From contig JAKIVC010000005.1 in the NCBI GenBank assembly GCA_021647245.1, positions 1 through 64,000 of the forward strand: a stretch of DNA of 64,000 nucleotides. Direction: 5' to 3'. A program made the position numbers and the translations under genes. The DNA comes from Gammaproteobacteria bacterium. GTDB taxonomy: Bacteria > Pseudomonadota > Gammaproteobacteria > RBG-16-57-12. This document shows positions 56,142 through 64,000 of the stretch, piece after piece. Within the stretch, counting starts at the first letter, position 1; each line of letters starts with the position of its first letter. A model generated the notes under the pieces. The model saw only the letters and a list, made by a program, of their open reading frames with translations. It searched no databases and had not been told where the DNA came from.

Positions 56142-57154
56142 GAGCGCTTCCTCGGCTGTATGGGTGGCACTCTAATGTGGTCAGAGGTGGCATTTTCTTT
56201 CAGGCGTGCCGGGGTTGCCGCTTTCGACAGAGAAGCGAGTGCCACAAACCATGCCTTGGGCATATCGGTAGGCAGGCCAGTAGGAATCCCGGCAATTTTT
56301 GGTGTCTCCGTAAAGGGGTGGCCTGGCTCTTCGAATTGTGGTGCAGTGCAGTTGATACAAGCATAACCACCGCGTAGACAAGAGCCTTCACCATTCCACA
56401 GGCGGATATTGCAGTCGCCATGAGCCTGGGTTCCAACACACCCCAGATTTTCCATTAAGCAACCCAGATCTGAGTGTTTCTCGGCACTCGCCTTATATTC
56501 GTAGTATTCATTGCGAGGGCATCCATGATGTACCAGGTGATCAACATAGCTGCGTGGGCGGCCCAAACCATCCAGCGCCATCTCACAGCTCTGGCGACTG
56601 GTGAGTGTCATTAATGTTTCGGTAATCCAGTTAGGGTGGGTGGGACACCCGGCAATATTGACAACCGGAAGGCCGCTACGACTCCTGAAACTTTCGCCCA
56701 GCAAGCCACCGCTCTCAGCGCCTTCGTACTGTAGACCACAGGCATCACTTGGATTATTACCCGCTGCGGTAATCCCACCATAAGCGGCACATGTGCCGAC
56801 AGCAACCACATGCTCAGCCTGAGCAGCGAGTTCGCTAATCCACGCCATCATTGGCAGGGGCGAGTTGGCCATCATATGAAAGCGGCCACTGCCATTAGGC
56901 CCGCGAATCACCGACCCTTCAAGACAGAGGATATCCAGGCGAATTTCACCGGCTTTGATCTGTTCAAGCAGGCTAAGAAAGTCGGCACCGGATGTCTCAC
57001 TTAGTGAAGGGTGCCAAAGTAGCTGAATATTGGCAGCCTCCAGGTTAATGAATAGATCCGGAGCCTCCGCACAGAACAGAGATTGGCTGCAGCCACCACA
57101 ACCACCGGATTGCAACCAGAGAAGGTTTCTCTTCATTGAAGAGGATTTACCCAT
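56138..57154 (-). CDS. hupU: Sensory [NiFe] hydrogenase small subunit (HupU/HoxB-like)
   Basis: 338 aa, with iron-sulfur ligands in CGGCSQSLFC, VGTCAAYGG, GCPTHPNWI, HGCPRNEYYEYKAS and the GDCNIRLWNGEGSCLRGGYACINC region. It begins MGKSSSMKRNLLWLQS with no Tat signal, as expected for a soluble cytoplasmic H2 sensor. A longer in-frame reading up to 57316 would overlap the kinase gene and is rejected. Confidence 0.93.
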   Translation of the reverse strand: MGKSSSMKRNLLWLQSGGCGGCSQSLFCAEAPDLFINLEAANIQLLWHPSLSETSGADFLSLLEQIKAGEIRLDILCLEGSVIRGPNGSGRFHMMANSPLPMMAWISELAAQAEHVVAVGTCAAYGGITAAGNNPSDACGLQYEGAESGGLLGESFRSRSGLPVVNIAGCPTHPNWITETLMTLTSRQSCEMALDGLGRPRSYVDHLVHHGCPRNEYYEYKASAEKHSDLGCLMENLGCVGTQAHGDCNIRLWNGEGSCLRGGYACINCTAPQFEEPGHPFTETPKIAGIPTGLPTDMPKAWFVALASLSKAATPARLKENATSDHIRVPPIQPRKRS

Positions 57155-58511
57155 TATGTATACCCCGCAGAGGAAGGCGCAGAGAGAACACAGCACCCCC
57201 ATCGCGGTGGTTTTCAGCTGTGAGCTCACCGCCCATATCCGTGGCCAGACCATAGCTAATGGAGAGCCCCAACCCCGTGCCCTTACCAACCGTTTTTGTC
57301 GTATAGAAAGGATCAAACAGTTTTGTCAGCGCCTGTTGCGGAATACCCGGCCCACTGTCATGTATGCTGATTATCGCATGCAGCTCTGTGATTTTGCCGC
57401 TAATCACAAGTCGTGAAGATGGCTGGTCAGCCATAGCATCTACCGCGTTTTGGATAAGATTAATCAGTATCTGCTGAACATGCCCCTTACGCCCTGTGAG
57501 TATCACTGTTTCTGGCAACTCATAATCAATCGGTGGTTTTATTCGGCAAGCCCTGGCAACCCATTCAGCCGAAGTAACAACAACCTCCTTCAGATCAAAC
57601 TGGCAAACTGACTCCTGCTGAGCGGTTGAGTAACAGAGCAGATCCTGAACAATATCTCGTACCCGCTCTGCGCCCTCGAGTGTGCCATCAATCAGTGAGT
57701 CCATATCACCCATAATGCGTGTAATTCGCAGTTCATCTCGCAGCTGTTTGAGTGACTCACTCTCTGTCTCCTCATCCACTGCATTGAGATAGCGGTTAAT
57801 CCGTTCACCGTAGCTCTGCAAGGCGTGCATATTACCGAATACAAAACTAATGGGGTTATTGAGCTCATGGGCCACCCCCGCCACCAAGCGGCCTAATGAA
57901 GCCATTTTTTCCGATTGAATCAGCTGCATTTGCGCCTGCTTCAGGCTTTCATGGGCTGAGTTGAGTTCCTGGTAAGCTCTTTGCAGATCACCAACAGGTC
58001 GTCCGACAATCACCAGCCCAACAAGGCTTCCATCAGCATCATAGCGATGGGAGCAGTTAATCGCCAAGGGGATGAGACCTTTCTCACTAGAGAGCAGGCA
58101 AGCCTTGCGGTCTATCAACACCTCTGCTTCAAGATTGCGGGGTAAATCGCGGACAAAATCTTGGGATTCATCACCAAAAACAGAGGCCAGCGGGAGGTTG
58201 TAAAGTTCGGATGCCGACTTTCCAATAAGTGACTCCAGCGCTCGATTTACCTGCTCAATTTTTCCGCGTAAATCACAGACAATCAATACATCGGTCATTG
58301 AGTATAATACGCTGCGGATAAACTGTTGCGCCTCCTCAAAAGCGCTATTTTTCTCTTCGATCTCTACCTGAGTCTGCACCAGGTCGGCATAGACCGACTC
58401 CATTTTCTGTACCACTTCGACCCAAGCGGCTTCGGTAACCGGACTCAATTCGAGCGCGGTGTCCACGCCGGCATTTTGAATCAGACTGGTGGACGGCTTT
58501 ATTGTCATCAC
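57147..58511 (-). CDS. hupT: H2-signalling sensor histidine kinase (HupT/HoxJ-like)
   Basis: 454 aa, no membrane segment. A coiled coil is followed by a PAS domain (about 65-170), another coil, the H-box GVAHELNNPISFVFGN, and an ATPase region (NLIQNAVDAM, HDSGPGIP, GTGLGLSISYGLA). In HupUV/HoxBC systems the hydrogenase controls such a soluble kinase. It overlaps hupU by eight bases. Confidence 0.92.
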   Translation of the reverse strand: MMTIKPSTSLIQNAGVDTALELSPVTEAAWVEVVQKMESVYADLVQTQVEIEEKNSAFEEAQQFIRSVLYSMTDVLIVCDLRGKIEQVNRALESLIGKSASELYNLPLASVFGDESQDFVRDLPRNLEAEVLIDRKACLLSSEKGLIPLAINCSHRYDADGSLVGLVIVGRPVGDLQRAYQELNSAHESLKQAQMQLIQSEKMASLGRLVAGVAHELNNPISFVFGNMHALQSYGERINRYLNAVDEETESESLKQLRDELRITRIMGDMDSLIDGTLEGAERVRDIVQDLLCYSTAQQESVCQFDLKEVVVTSAEWVARACRIKPPIDYELPETVILTGRKGHVQQILINLIQNAVDAMADQPSSRLVISGKITELHAIISIHDSGPGIPQQALTKLFDPFYTTKTVGKGTGLGLSISYGLATDMGGELTAENHRDGGAVFSLRLPLRGIHNG

Positions 58512-58532
58512 TTTAAACCTTCGGCCACGCTA

Positions 58533-60017
58533 TCATGCGCTCTCTTTTTCGGAGGCCGGCCGGCTAATTTGCTCTATCTTTTCCAGCCCATAGCGCTCTA
58601 ATTTACTGCGCAGGCCGACACGTGAAAGCCCCAGCTCTTTGGCTGCACGGCTCTTATTCCAGCGGTGGCGAATCAAACTTTCGCGGAGAATAATCGCTTC
58701 CAGAGACTCAATGCGCTCCCGAAGAGTGCCATCAAGCATCGCGAGAGTCTCTAGGGTGCCTTCATCTTTTGTTGGCGCAGCACGCAAAACACGGGGGGAG
58801 AGCAACTCTGCCCCCAAAATATCATCGTCAGACATCACCAGCATCTGCTGTATCTCATTCTGTAGCTCTCGCACATTGCCGGGCCAATGGTAGGCCTGCA
58901 TACAGGCCAGCGTCTCATCACTAAAGCCCGCTACCCGCTTTCCCAGGCTCTGCATGGCCGAGGTGAGCAGCGCTTTTGCCACTATTGGAATGTCCTCAAT
59001 TCGCTCCCGCAGCGCAGGCATTTTAATGGTAATGGGTGCCAGACGATAATAGAGGTCTTCACGAAAATGACCACTACGTACTTCCGCCTCTAGGTCTCGA
59101 TTGGTAGAGGCGATCACTCGAATATTCACCTTGCGGGTTTTAGCACTACCCAGTGGCCTGATTTCACCCTCTTGTAATACGCGCAGCAGTTTGACTTGAA
59201 ATGCGGGGGAGACCTCACCGATCTCGTCCAGCAATACGGTGCCACCGTTGGCCCGCTCAAAGAGGCCAACGTGATCATCAATAGCTCCGGTGAACGCGCC
59301 CCTTTTATAACCAAACAGCTCACTCTCCAATAGCTCGTCAGGAAGGGCGGCACAATTTTCAACGACAAAGGGCTTCTCCCAGCGCAAGCTGTTGTAGTGC
59401 AACGCTCGCGCTGCCAACTCTTTGCCGGTACCCGACTCACCCATTATGAGCACTGAAATATCGTAAGGCGCAACGCGGTGGATTTTTTTGCAGACACGGC
59501 TCATGCAGCTTGCCGAGGTACGCACGATACCATCGCTGACCCGGTGCTCATTACGCAGCGCTTCCCGCTTCGCGGTTATACTCTTTTGCAGGCTGTGTGG
59601 TGAAGCTTTGAGCTCAATTGAGAGTAGCTCATTTTGATGCTGCAACTGAAACAGTGTCACGGCATTCTGGATGGTCAAAATAAGCTGATTCGGAATCCAG
59701 GGCTTAGTGATGTACTGATAAACACCGGCGCTATTCAGGGCACTGATGATGTCATCCGGATTGGTGTAGCCAGAGATAATCATGCGGATCACATTCGGCC
59801 ACTGCTCTTTCACTCTACCGAGAAACTCAACACCCGTAACACCTGGCATACGTTGGTCACAGAGAATGACCTGCACCCACTCTTTCGCCAGCACTATCTC
59901 GGCATCCTGGGCGCTGCTCGCGGTTATCACCTCAAAATCATCGATCAGAATGCGTTGCAGTGATTCCAGGCTGCGCACCTCATCATCGACAATCAAAATA
60001 GTCGGCAGTGTGCTCAC
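58533..60017 (-). CDS. hupR: NtrC-type response regulator (HupR/HoxA-like)
   Basis: 494 aa, with a receiver domain whose Asp lies in ILCDQRMPG. An AAA+ sigma54-activator domain follows (GESGTGKELAARAL, GAFTGAIDD, LLDEIGEV), then a Fis-type HTH ending LGLSRVGLRSKLERYGL. It would activate a sigma54 promoter of the uptake hydrogenase; in described HupR/HoxA systems the unphosphorylated form is active. Directly upstream of hupT. Confidence 0.93.
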   Translation of the reverse strand: MSTLPTILIVDDEVRSLESLQRILIDDFEVITASSAQDAEIVLAKEWVQVILCDQRMPGVTGVEFLGRVKEQWPNVIRMIISGYTNPDDIISALNSAGVYQYITKPWIPNQLILTIQNAVTLFQLQHQNELLSIELKASPHSLQKSITAKREALRNEHRVSDGIVRTSASCMSRVCKKIHRVAPYDISVLIMGESGTGKELAARALHYNSLRWEKPFVVENCAALPDELLESELFGYKRGAFTGAIDDHVGLFERANGGTVLLDEIGEVSPAFQVKLLRVLQEGEIRPLGSAKTRKVNIRVIASTNRDLEAEVRSGHFREDLYYRLAPITIKMPALRERIEDIPIVAKALLTSAMQSLGKRVAGFSDETLACMQAYHWPGNVRELQNEIQQMLVMSDDDILGAELLSPRVLRAAPTKDEGTLETLAMLDGTLRERIESLEAIILRESLIRHRWNKSRAAKELGLSRVGLRSKLERYGLEKIEQISRPASEKESA

Positions 60018-60132
60018 AACACGCTCCTTGAATTCACTACAACGACTCGTTTAAACCCGTAAAAATCATGCTTCATCTTTTACAGCTCCTCATTTTGTAC
60101 ACACCAAACGGGCTTGGGAAGAGCTGCCCTGC

Positions 60133-61179
60133 TTAGCAAATTCTAGGTAGTTGCTCACTTGCCAGCCAATCTACGATGCGACTGCCACCAAAAGCGGTCT
60201 CCATCTGTACGAAACTGTGCGGATCTTCTACGACGTTACCGATGATAGCCGCTTGCTGACCGAGTGGGTGTGCCCGCATCACCGCTAACAGCTGTGCGGC
60301 CTCTTTAGCAGGACAAATAGCGATCAATTTACCTTCATTGGCAATATATAAGGGGTCAAGCCCCAACAGCTCGCAGGCGGCACTGACTGCGGGCTGGATA
60401 GGGATCGCCCTCTCCTCCAGCCGTATACCCACTTGGGACTGTGTCGCCAGCTCATTCAGTGTGGTTGCCAGTCCGCCCCGTGTGGGATCGCGCAGACAGT
60501 GTATCGTGGGCACGGCCTTAACCATATCCGCTACCAGCGTATGCAGAGCCGCTGAGTCAGATTCAATCTGGGTATCAAACTCCAGGTTTTCACGGCTCGA
60601 CATCACTGCAACACCATGATCTCCTAGGGTCCCACTGACCAAAACAGCATCACCCGGCTGGGCACAATCACCCGAAATATTGACCCCATCTGGCACCATA
60701 CCCACACCGGTGGTTGTGATAAAAATACCATCACCCTTACCCCTCTCCACCACCTTAGTATCGCCTGTCACCACGGCCACACCCGCCGCCTTTGCCGCCG
60801 CCGCCATGCTGATAACCACCCGCTCCAGGTCGGCGAGTGGAAACCCCTCTTCAAGGATAAAACCCGCAGCAAGATAGAGCGGTTTGGCTCCCGACATGGC
60901 AACATCATTAACGGTGCCGTGAACAGCCAGTGAGCCGATATCACCACCGGGAAAAAACAGCGGCGAAATAACATGACCATCGGTACTCATCACCATACGG
61001 CCAGCAGGCACGTTGAAGCAGGCCTGGTCGTTGCCCTGGCGTAACAGCGCGTTATCCAGGTGCTTAATGAACAGCTGTTCAATTAGTTGCGCCATGGCTC
61101 GCCCGCCACTGCCGTGGGCCATATCCACCACGCCATCCTGGGTATTAAGGGGCAGGGGAAAACGCTTGCGAGTGGTCAT
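60133..61179 (-). CDS. hypE: Hydrogenase maturation factor HypE
   Basis: ATP-dependent dehydratase that converts the carbamoyl thioester on its own C-terminal Cys to a cyanide ligand. The 348-aa protein ends LPRIC, the required C-terminal motif, and starts with the DMAHGSGGRAMAQL nucleotide region. ATGA overlap with hypD. A 115-base gap separates it from hupR. Confidence 0.95.
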   Translation of the reverse strand: MTTRKRFPLPLNTQDGVVDMAHGSGGRAMAQLIEQLFIKHLDNALLRQGNDQACFNVPAGRMVMSTDGHVISPLFFPGGDIGSLAVHGTVNDVAMSGAKPLYLAAGFILEEGFPLADLERVVISMAAAAKAAGVAVVTGDTKVVERGKGDGIFITTTGVGMVPDGVNISGDCAQPGDAVLVSGTLGDHGVAVMSSRENLEFDTQIESDSAALHTLVADMVKAVPTIHCLRDPTRGGLATTLNELATQSQVGIRLEERAIPIQPAVSAACELLGLDPLYIANEGKLIAICPAKEAAQLLAVMRAHPLGQQAAIIGNVVEDPHSFVQMETAFGGSRIVDWLASEQLPRIC

Positions 61180-62333
61180 ACGGCTACCCCTTCTCTCTTC
61201 GTTTTATCATCTGGCTGGCGAAAGCGCCCATAACTCCAGTAAGCGGCACAGGAGCCTTCCGACGAAACCATGCACGAACCCATGGGATTCTCTGGTGTAC
61301 AGACGGTGCCAAACAGTTTGCAATCGGTGGGCTTTTTTACGCCGCGCAAAATACTCGGGCACTCACACCCCTTGATATCGGATGCTTGAATAGCAGGGAG
61401 TTTGAAGCGCCGTTCGGCATCAAAATCGGCAAAGTGCGGCTTGATCTGCAAGGCGCTGTTGGGCACCATCCCCAAGCCACGCCACTCGAACAGACGGCGC
61501 ACCTCAAACACCTCTGCCACCAGCAGCTGGGCCTTGAGGTTTCCCTCACGGGTCACCACCCGGGTGTATTCATTCTCCACCTCGTAACGGCCTTCATTGA
61601 GTTGGCGAATCAACATCAGTGCAGACTGCATCACATCCAGTGGCTCAAATCCGGCGATCACTACCGGGCGCTGAAAAGTTTTGGCAAAGAACTCATAGGG
61701 GCGACTGCCAATAATGGTGCTGACGTGTGAGGGACCAAAGAAGCCATCGATAGAGACACTCTTTATGTCACGTACTTCCGGCGAGTCAAGGATGCTCTGA
61801 ATAGCCGCAGGTGTGAGCACATGATTACAAAATACACTGAAGTTTTTCAGTCCCTGCATGTGCGCCTGCTTAATCGCCACTGCGGTGGGTGGCGTAGTGG
61901 TTTCAAAGCCGATAGCGAAAAAAACAACCTGCCGATCCGGGTTGTTGTGGGCGATCTTTAGCGCATCTTGGGTAGAGTAGACCATTCTTACATCCGCTCC
62001 GTTAGCTTTAGCTTTGAGCAGGCTTTTGCGACCACTGGCAGGCACTCGTAACATATCACCATAGGTGCAGAGAATGACATTATGTTGTTCCAGCAGCTGA
62101 ATGGCATTATCGATGCGCCCAATGGGCAATACGCAAACCGGACAACCCGGGCCGTGTACAAAAGTGATATTCGATGGCATGAGATCCTGCACGCCGTAAC
62201 GAAAGATAGCGTGGGTATGGCCACCACAGAACTCCATCAGATTATATTGGCGATTGCTATCAGCCTCCTCCTGGATACTTGCGGCCAGTTTTTGTGCTAG
62301 CGCGCGCTGCCGAAATTCATCAATATATTTCAT
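61176..62333 (-). CDS. hypD: Hydrogenase maturation factor HypD
   Basis: Iron-sulfur scaffold on which, with HypC, Fe(CN)2CO is assembled. 385 aa, with the conserved CGGHTHAIFRYG, GPGCPVCVLP and a C-terminal Cys cluster (CECPSILRGVKKPTDCKLFGTVCTP). The ATG overlaps the hypC end by four bases. Confidence 0.95.
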   Translation of the reverse strand: MKYIDEFRQRALAQKLAASIQEEADSNRQYNLMEFCGGHTHAIFRYGVQDLMPSNITFVHGPGCPVCVLPIGRIDNAIQLLEQHNVILCTYGDMLRVPASGRKSLLKAKANGADVRMVYSTQDALKIAHNNPDRQVVFFAIGFETTTPPTAVAIKQAHMQGLKNFSVFCNHVLTPAAIQSILDSPEVRDIKSVSIDGFFGPSHVSTIIGSRPYEFFAKTFQRPVVIAGFEPLDVMQSALMLIRQLNEGRYEVENEYTRVVTREGNLKAQLLVAEVFEVRRLFEWRGLGMVPNSALQIKPHFADFDAERRFKLPAIQASDIKGCECPSILRGVKKPTDCKLFGTVCTPENPMGSCMVSSEGSCAAYWSYGRFRQPDDKTKREGVAV

Positions 62334-62566
62334 ACCGGTCCACCGCCACCTAATCCAGCTTCAGCAAAAATTTGCAGGGTGCGCTCGGCCTCTTGCTGGC
62401 TGATTTTATTGAGCGCATAACCCACGTGAATCAGTACAAAGTCATTCACGCTGGCATCCTCCACCAGCGCCAGGGAGATCTCCTTTTTGACATCACCCAC
62501 CGCGACAATCGCCATGTCAGTTATTTTGTCAATAGAGAGGATTTTAGCCGGAAGTGCCAGACACAT
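62330..62566 (-). CDS. hypC: Hydrogenase maturation chaperone HypC
   Basis: 78 aa. It begins MCLALPAKI, with the Cys2 that binds iron and the large-subunit precursor, and continues with AVGDVKKEISLAL. Standard size. Two bases after hypB. Confidence 0.95.
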   Translation of the reverse strand: MCLALPAKILSIDKITDMAIVAVGDVKKEISLALVEDASVNDFVLIHVGYALNKISQQEAERTLQIFAEAGLGGGGPV

Positions 62567-62568
62567 GG

Positions 62569-63369
62569 TTAGCCCCCTATCTGTGCAAGCTGATGGGTTG
62601 CTTTAATCCACTGATACCAAGAGGAGATACCCTCACCGGTGGTAGCGGAAACCTGTAGTACTTTAATTCCGGGGTTTACGCGGCGCGCATAGTTGATGCA
62701 TTCGTCAGTATCGAACGCCAGATAGGGCAATAGATCTATCTTGTTCAGGATCATCAAGTCTGCCGCATGAAACATATCGGGATATTTAAGCGGCTTATCT
62801 TCACCTTCGGTCACCGAGAGGATAACCACCTTATGCGCCTCCCCAAGATCAAAGGCTGCCGGGCAGACCAGGTTCCCCACGTTTTCGATAAACAACACGC
62901 TGTTATCTTCAGGTGCCAAGGTCTCCAGGGCGTGTCCGACCATATGCCCATCCAGGTGGCACCCTTTGCCGGTGTTTACTTGCAACGCCTTGACACCGGT
63001 TTTTCGAATACGCTCTGCATCGTTGGTGGTCTGTTGGTCACCCTCGATCACTGAGAGCCCAAGGTCACTCTTAAGGTCCTGAATGGTGCGTGTGAGCAGT
63101 GTTGTTTTTCCCGACCCCGGGCTGGAAACCAGATTTAATGCCAGAATACCCCGTTCACTAAACCAGCGCCTATTGGTAGCAGCATATTCGTTATTTTTGC
63201 CGAGAATATCTTGCTCGATCTGCACCATGCGTGCCTGACTGAGGCCAGGAGCGTGCGCGTGTGCTGGCCCTGCGCCATAATCGTGGGTCTGCTCATTAGG
63301 GTGCTGGTGAGCATGTTGATGGCCTTCTATACGGGTCTCTCCCTCGCTACAACCACATACCGTACACAT
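62569..63369 (-). CDS. hypB: Nickel-delivery GTPase HypB
   Basis: 266 aa. It has an N-terminal high-affinity nickel motif ([10 protein letters not shown]), a His-rich stretch ([14 protein letters not shown]...AHAHAPG), and the G domain with [11 protein letters not shown] and the metal-binding Cys in [12 protein letters not shown]. The start shares one base with the hypA stop. Confidence 0.95.
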   Translation of the reverse strand: MCTVCGCSEGETRIEGHQHAHQHPNEQTHDYGAGPAHAHAPGLSQARMVQIEQDILGKNNEYAATNRRWFSERGILALNLVSSPGSGKTTLLTRTIQDLKSDLGLSVIEGDQQTTNDAERIRKTGVKALQVNTGKGCHLDGHMVGHALETLAPEDNSVLFIENVGNLVCPAAFDLGEAHKVVILSVTEGEDKPLKYPDMFHAADLMILNKIDLLPYLAFDTDECINYARRVNPGIKVLQVSATTGEGISSWYQWIKATHQLAQIGG

Positions 63370-63710
63370 TACTCCACCTCCAGTTCTTTAATTTTCATTT
63401 CGTCACCACCTGTCACTTGTAGTTGGTAACTACCACAATTGGGACAGGCATCGAAGCGCTGTTCAATGGTTACCGTTTCGGAGCATTTCATACACCAAGC
63501 CTGCCCCGGCAACTCTATAATTTCCAATTTAGCGCCATCCGCCAAGGAGTCTTTTACCACTACCTCAAAACTGAACCTCATCGCTTCAATCTCAACACCC
63601 GATAGTGCACCTATTTCCAGCCAGACGGTTTTCACCTGTTTAAAGTTTTGTGCCTTAGCGCTCTCCTGCAAGCATTTAAGCACGCTTTCACAGAGGGACA
63701 TTTCATGCAT
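63369..63710 (-). CDS. hypA: Nickel-insertion protein HypA
   Basis: 113 aa. It begins [11 protein letters not shown], with the N-terminal His for nickel, and has the zinc site CMKC...CPNCGS. Works with HypB to insert nickel. Its start directly abuts the stop of the upstream hydrogenase-like gene. Confidence 0.95.
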   Translation of the reverse strand: MHEMSLCESVLKCLQESAKAQNFKQVKTVWLEIGALSGVEIEAMRFSFEVVVKDSLADGAKLEIIELPGQAWCMKCSETVTIEQRFDACPNCGSYQLQVTGGDEMKIKELEVE

Positions 63711-64000
63711 TCAGTGCACCTTCAAATGATAGCCAACGCAGGGATCAACCGTATGAATCAGCATTGCCGCCTGACGCTGCAGCACTACTTTATCGCTGGT
63801 TTGAAGTTTTGCAAGCCCACGGGCAACCACACCCTCCGGGTGGAAGTTCCACTCGGTGGGTGCCAAAACCTGGTAACGTGAAACTAAACCACCCACCAAA
63901 ATCACTCTGTGCACCAAACGGCCACGCGCTGCCTCAACCTGCCCGATAGCGGCTTTATCAGATGGCAGATGAGTCATCGTTTGAGGAGAGGCTAGTTGCT
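63711..64000 (-). CDS. hupK: HupK/HoxV-like large-subunit homologue, C-terminal part
   Basis: The reading frame is open to the window edge, so the start lies outside. The C-terminal sequence matches hydrogenase large subunits (VEAARGRLVHRVILVGG; YQVLAPTEWNFHPEG) but ends DPCVGYHLKVH, where the second Cys of DPCxxC is Tyr. Loss of a nickel ligand and the position just upstream of hypA fit HupK/HoxV, scaffold proteins for the Fe(CN)2CO unit. An H2-oxidising large subunit is unlikely. Confidence 0.75.
   Translation of the reverse strand, partial: QLASPQTMTHLPSDKAAIGQVEAARGRLVHRVILVGGLVSRYQVLAPTEWNFHPEGVVARGLAKLQTSDKVVLQRQAAMLIHTVDPCVGYHLKVH

Noticed and set aside
54690-57154. Reading HupU/HupV as an energy-conserving uptake hydrogenase
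   Set aside because: There is no Tat signal on the small subunit and no C-terminal extension on the large subunit. The genes are fused in order to a kinase and an NtrC-type regulator.
56138-57316. Longer N-terminus for the hydrogenase small subunit, possibly a Tat or membrane leader
   Set aside because: The extra residues translate from the end of the kinase gene and have no twin-arginine motif followed by a proper signal. MGKSSSMKRN at 57154 fits the sensory small subunit.

Overview
The window reads as a gammaproteobacterial chromosome segment. Core genes (gpmI, pcnB-folK-panBCD, uup, fabI, bcp) match gammaproteobacterial families, and the FlgP/FlgT pair is typical of that class. A complete hydrogenase maturation set beside an H2-sensing hydrogenase suggests a facultative chemolithotroph. 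Affiliation with a sulfur oxidiser is only a guess, because no sulfur-oxidation genes lie in the window. All placements rest on reading the sequence, with no database search.

Layout. 1-5 kb: molybdate importer modABC, then a DedA-PAP2-LssY fusion. 5-8 kb: gpmI, an unrecognised protein and a secreted protein built of Cys-containing 13-residue repeats. 8-14 kb: hemerythrin with an FNR/Dnr-like box, an unlisted 46-aa membrane protein behind a BepA-like protease, a TusA-like protein, a secreted VWA-like protein, FlgP/FlgT and a PilZ protein. 14-19 kb: pcnB-folK-panB-panC-panD and a coiled-coil protein. 19-26 kb: a MITE-like element, uup, an MFS transporter, a YgiQ-type radical SAM protein and small unknowns. 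26-32 kb: three secreted proteins or lipoproteins, one a zinc metalloprotease. 32-38.5 kb: a czcICBA-like heavy-metal efflux operon. 38.5-51.4 kb: core genes (bcp, tRNA-Arg, fabI, a yejABEF-like peptide importer, Nudix, GNAT) enclosed by two mobile, cassette-like modules in mirror orientation. 51.4-64 kb: nitrilase, then an eleven-gene minus-strand hydrogenase cluster, hupK(partial)-hypA-hypB-hypC-hypD-hypE-hupR-hupT-hupU-hupV-hypF.

The mirror modules are the most unusual part. Each has a 161-bp MITE flanked by TA, then a ~92-bp repeat ending in GTTAGGY, then one cargo unit, then a segment beginning RCCTAA that runs into what resembles the tail of a group II intron lying antisense. The cargo is an orphan tyrosine-recombinase core-binding domain on the left and a HigB-HigA toxin-antitoxin pair on the right. 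The cargo ends covary (TTAGGT with ACCTAA, TTAGGC with GCCTAA), as expected for integron gene cassettes with attC sites.

The hydrogenase cluster is coherent. HupU/HupV form a sensory [NiFe] hydrogenase with no Tat signal and no C-terminal extension to be processed. It would signal H2 through the PAS kinase HupT to the NtrC-type regulator HupR. HypA-F and HupK build the active site. The structural uptake hydrogenase that this system should control is not in the window.
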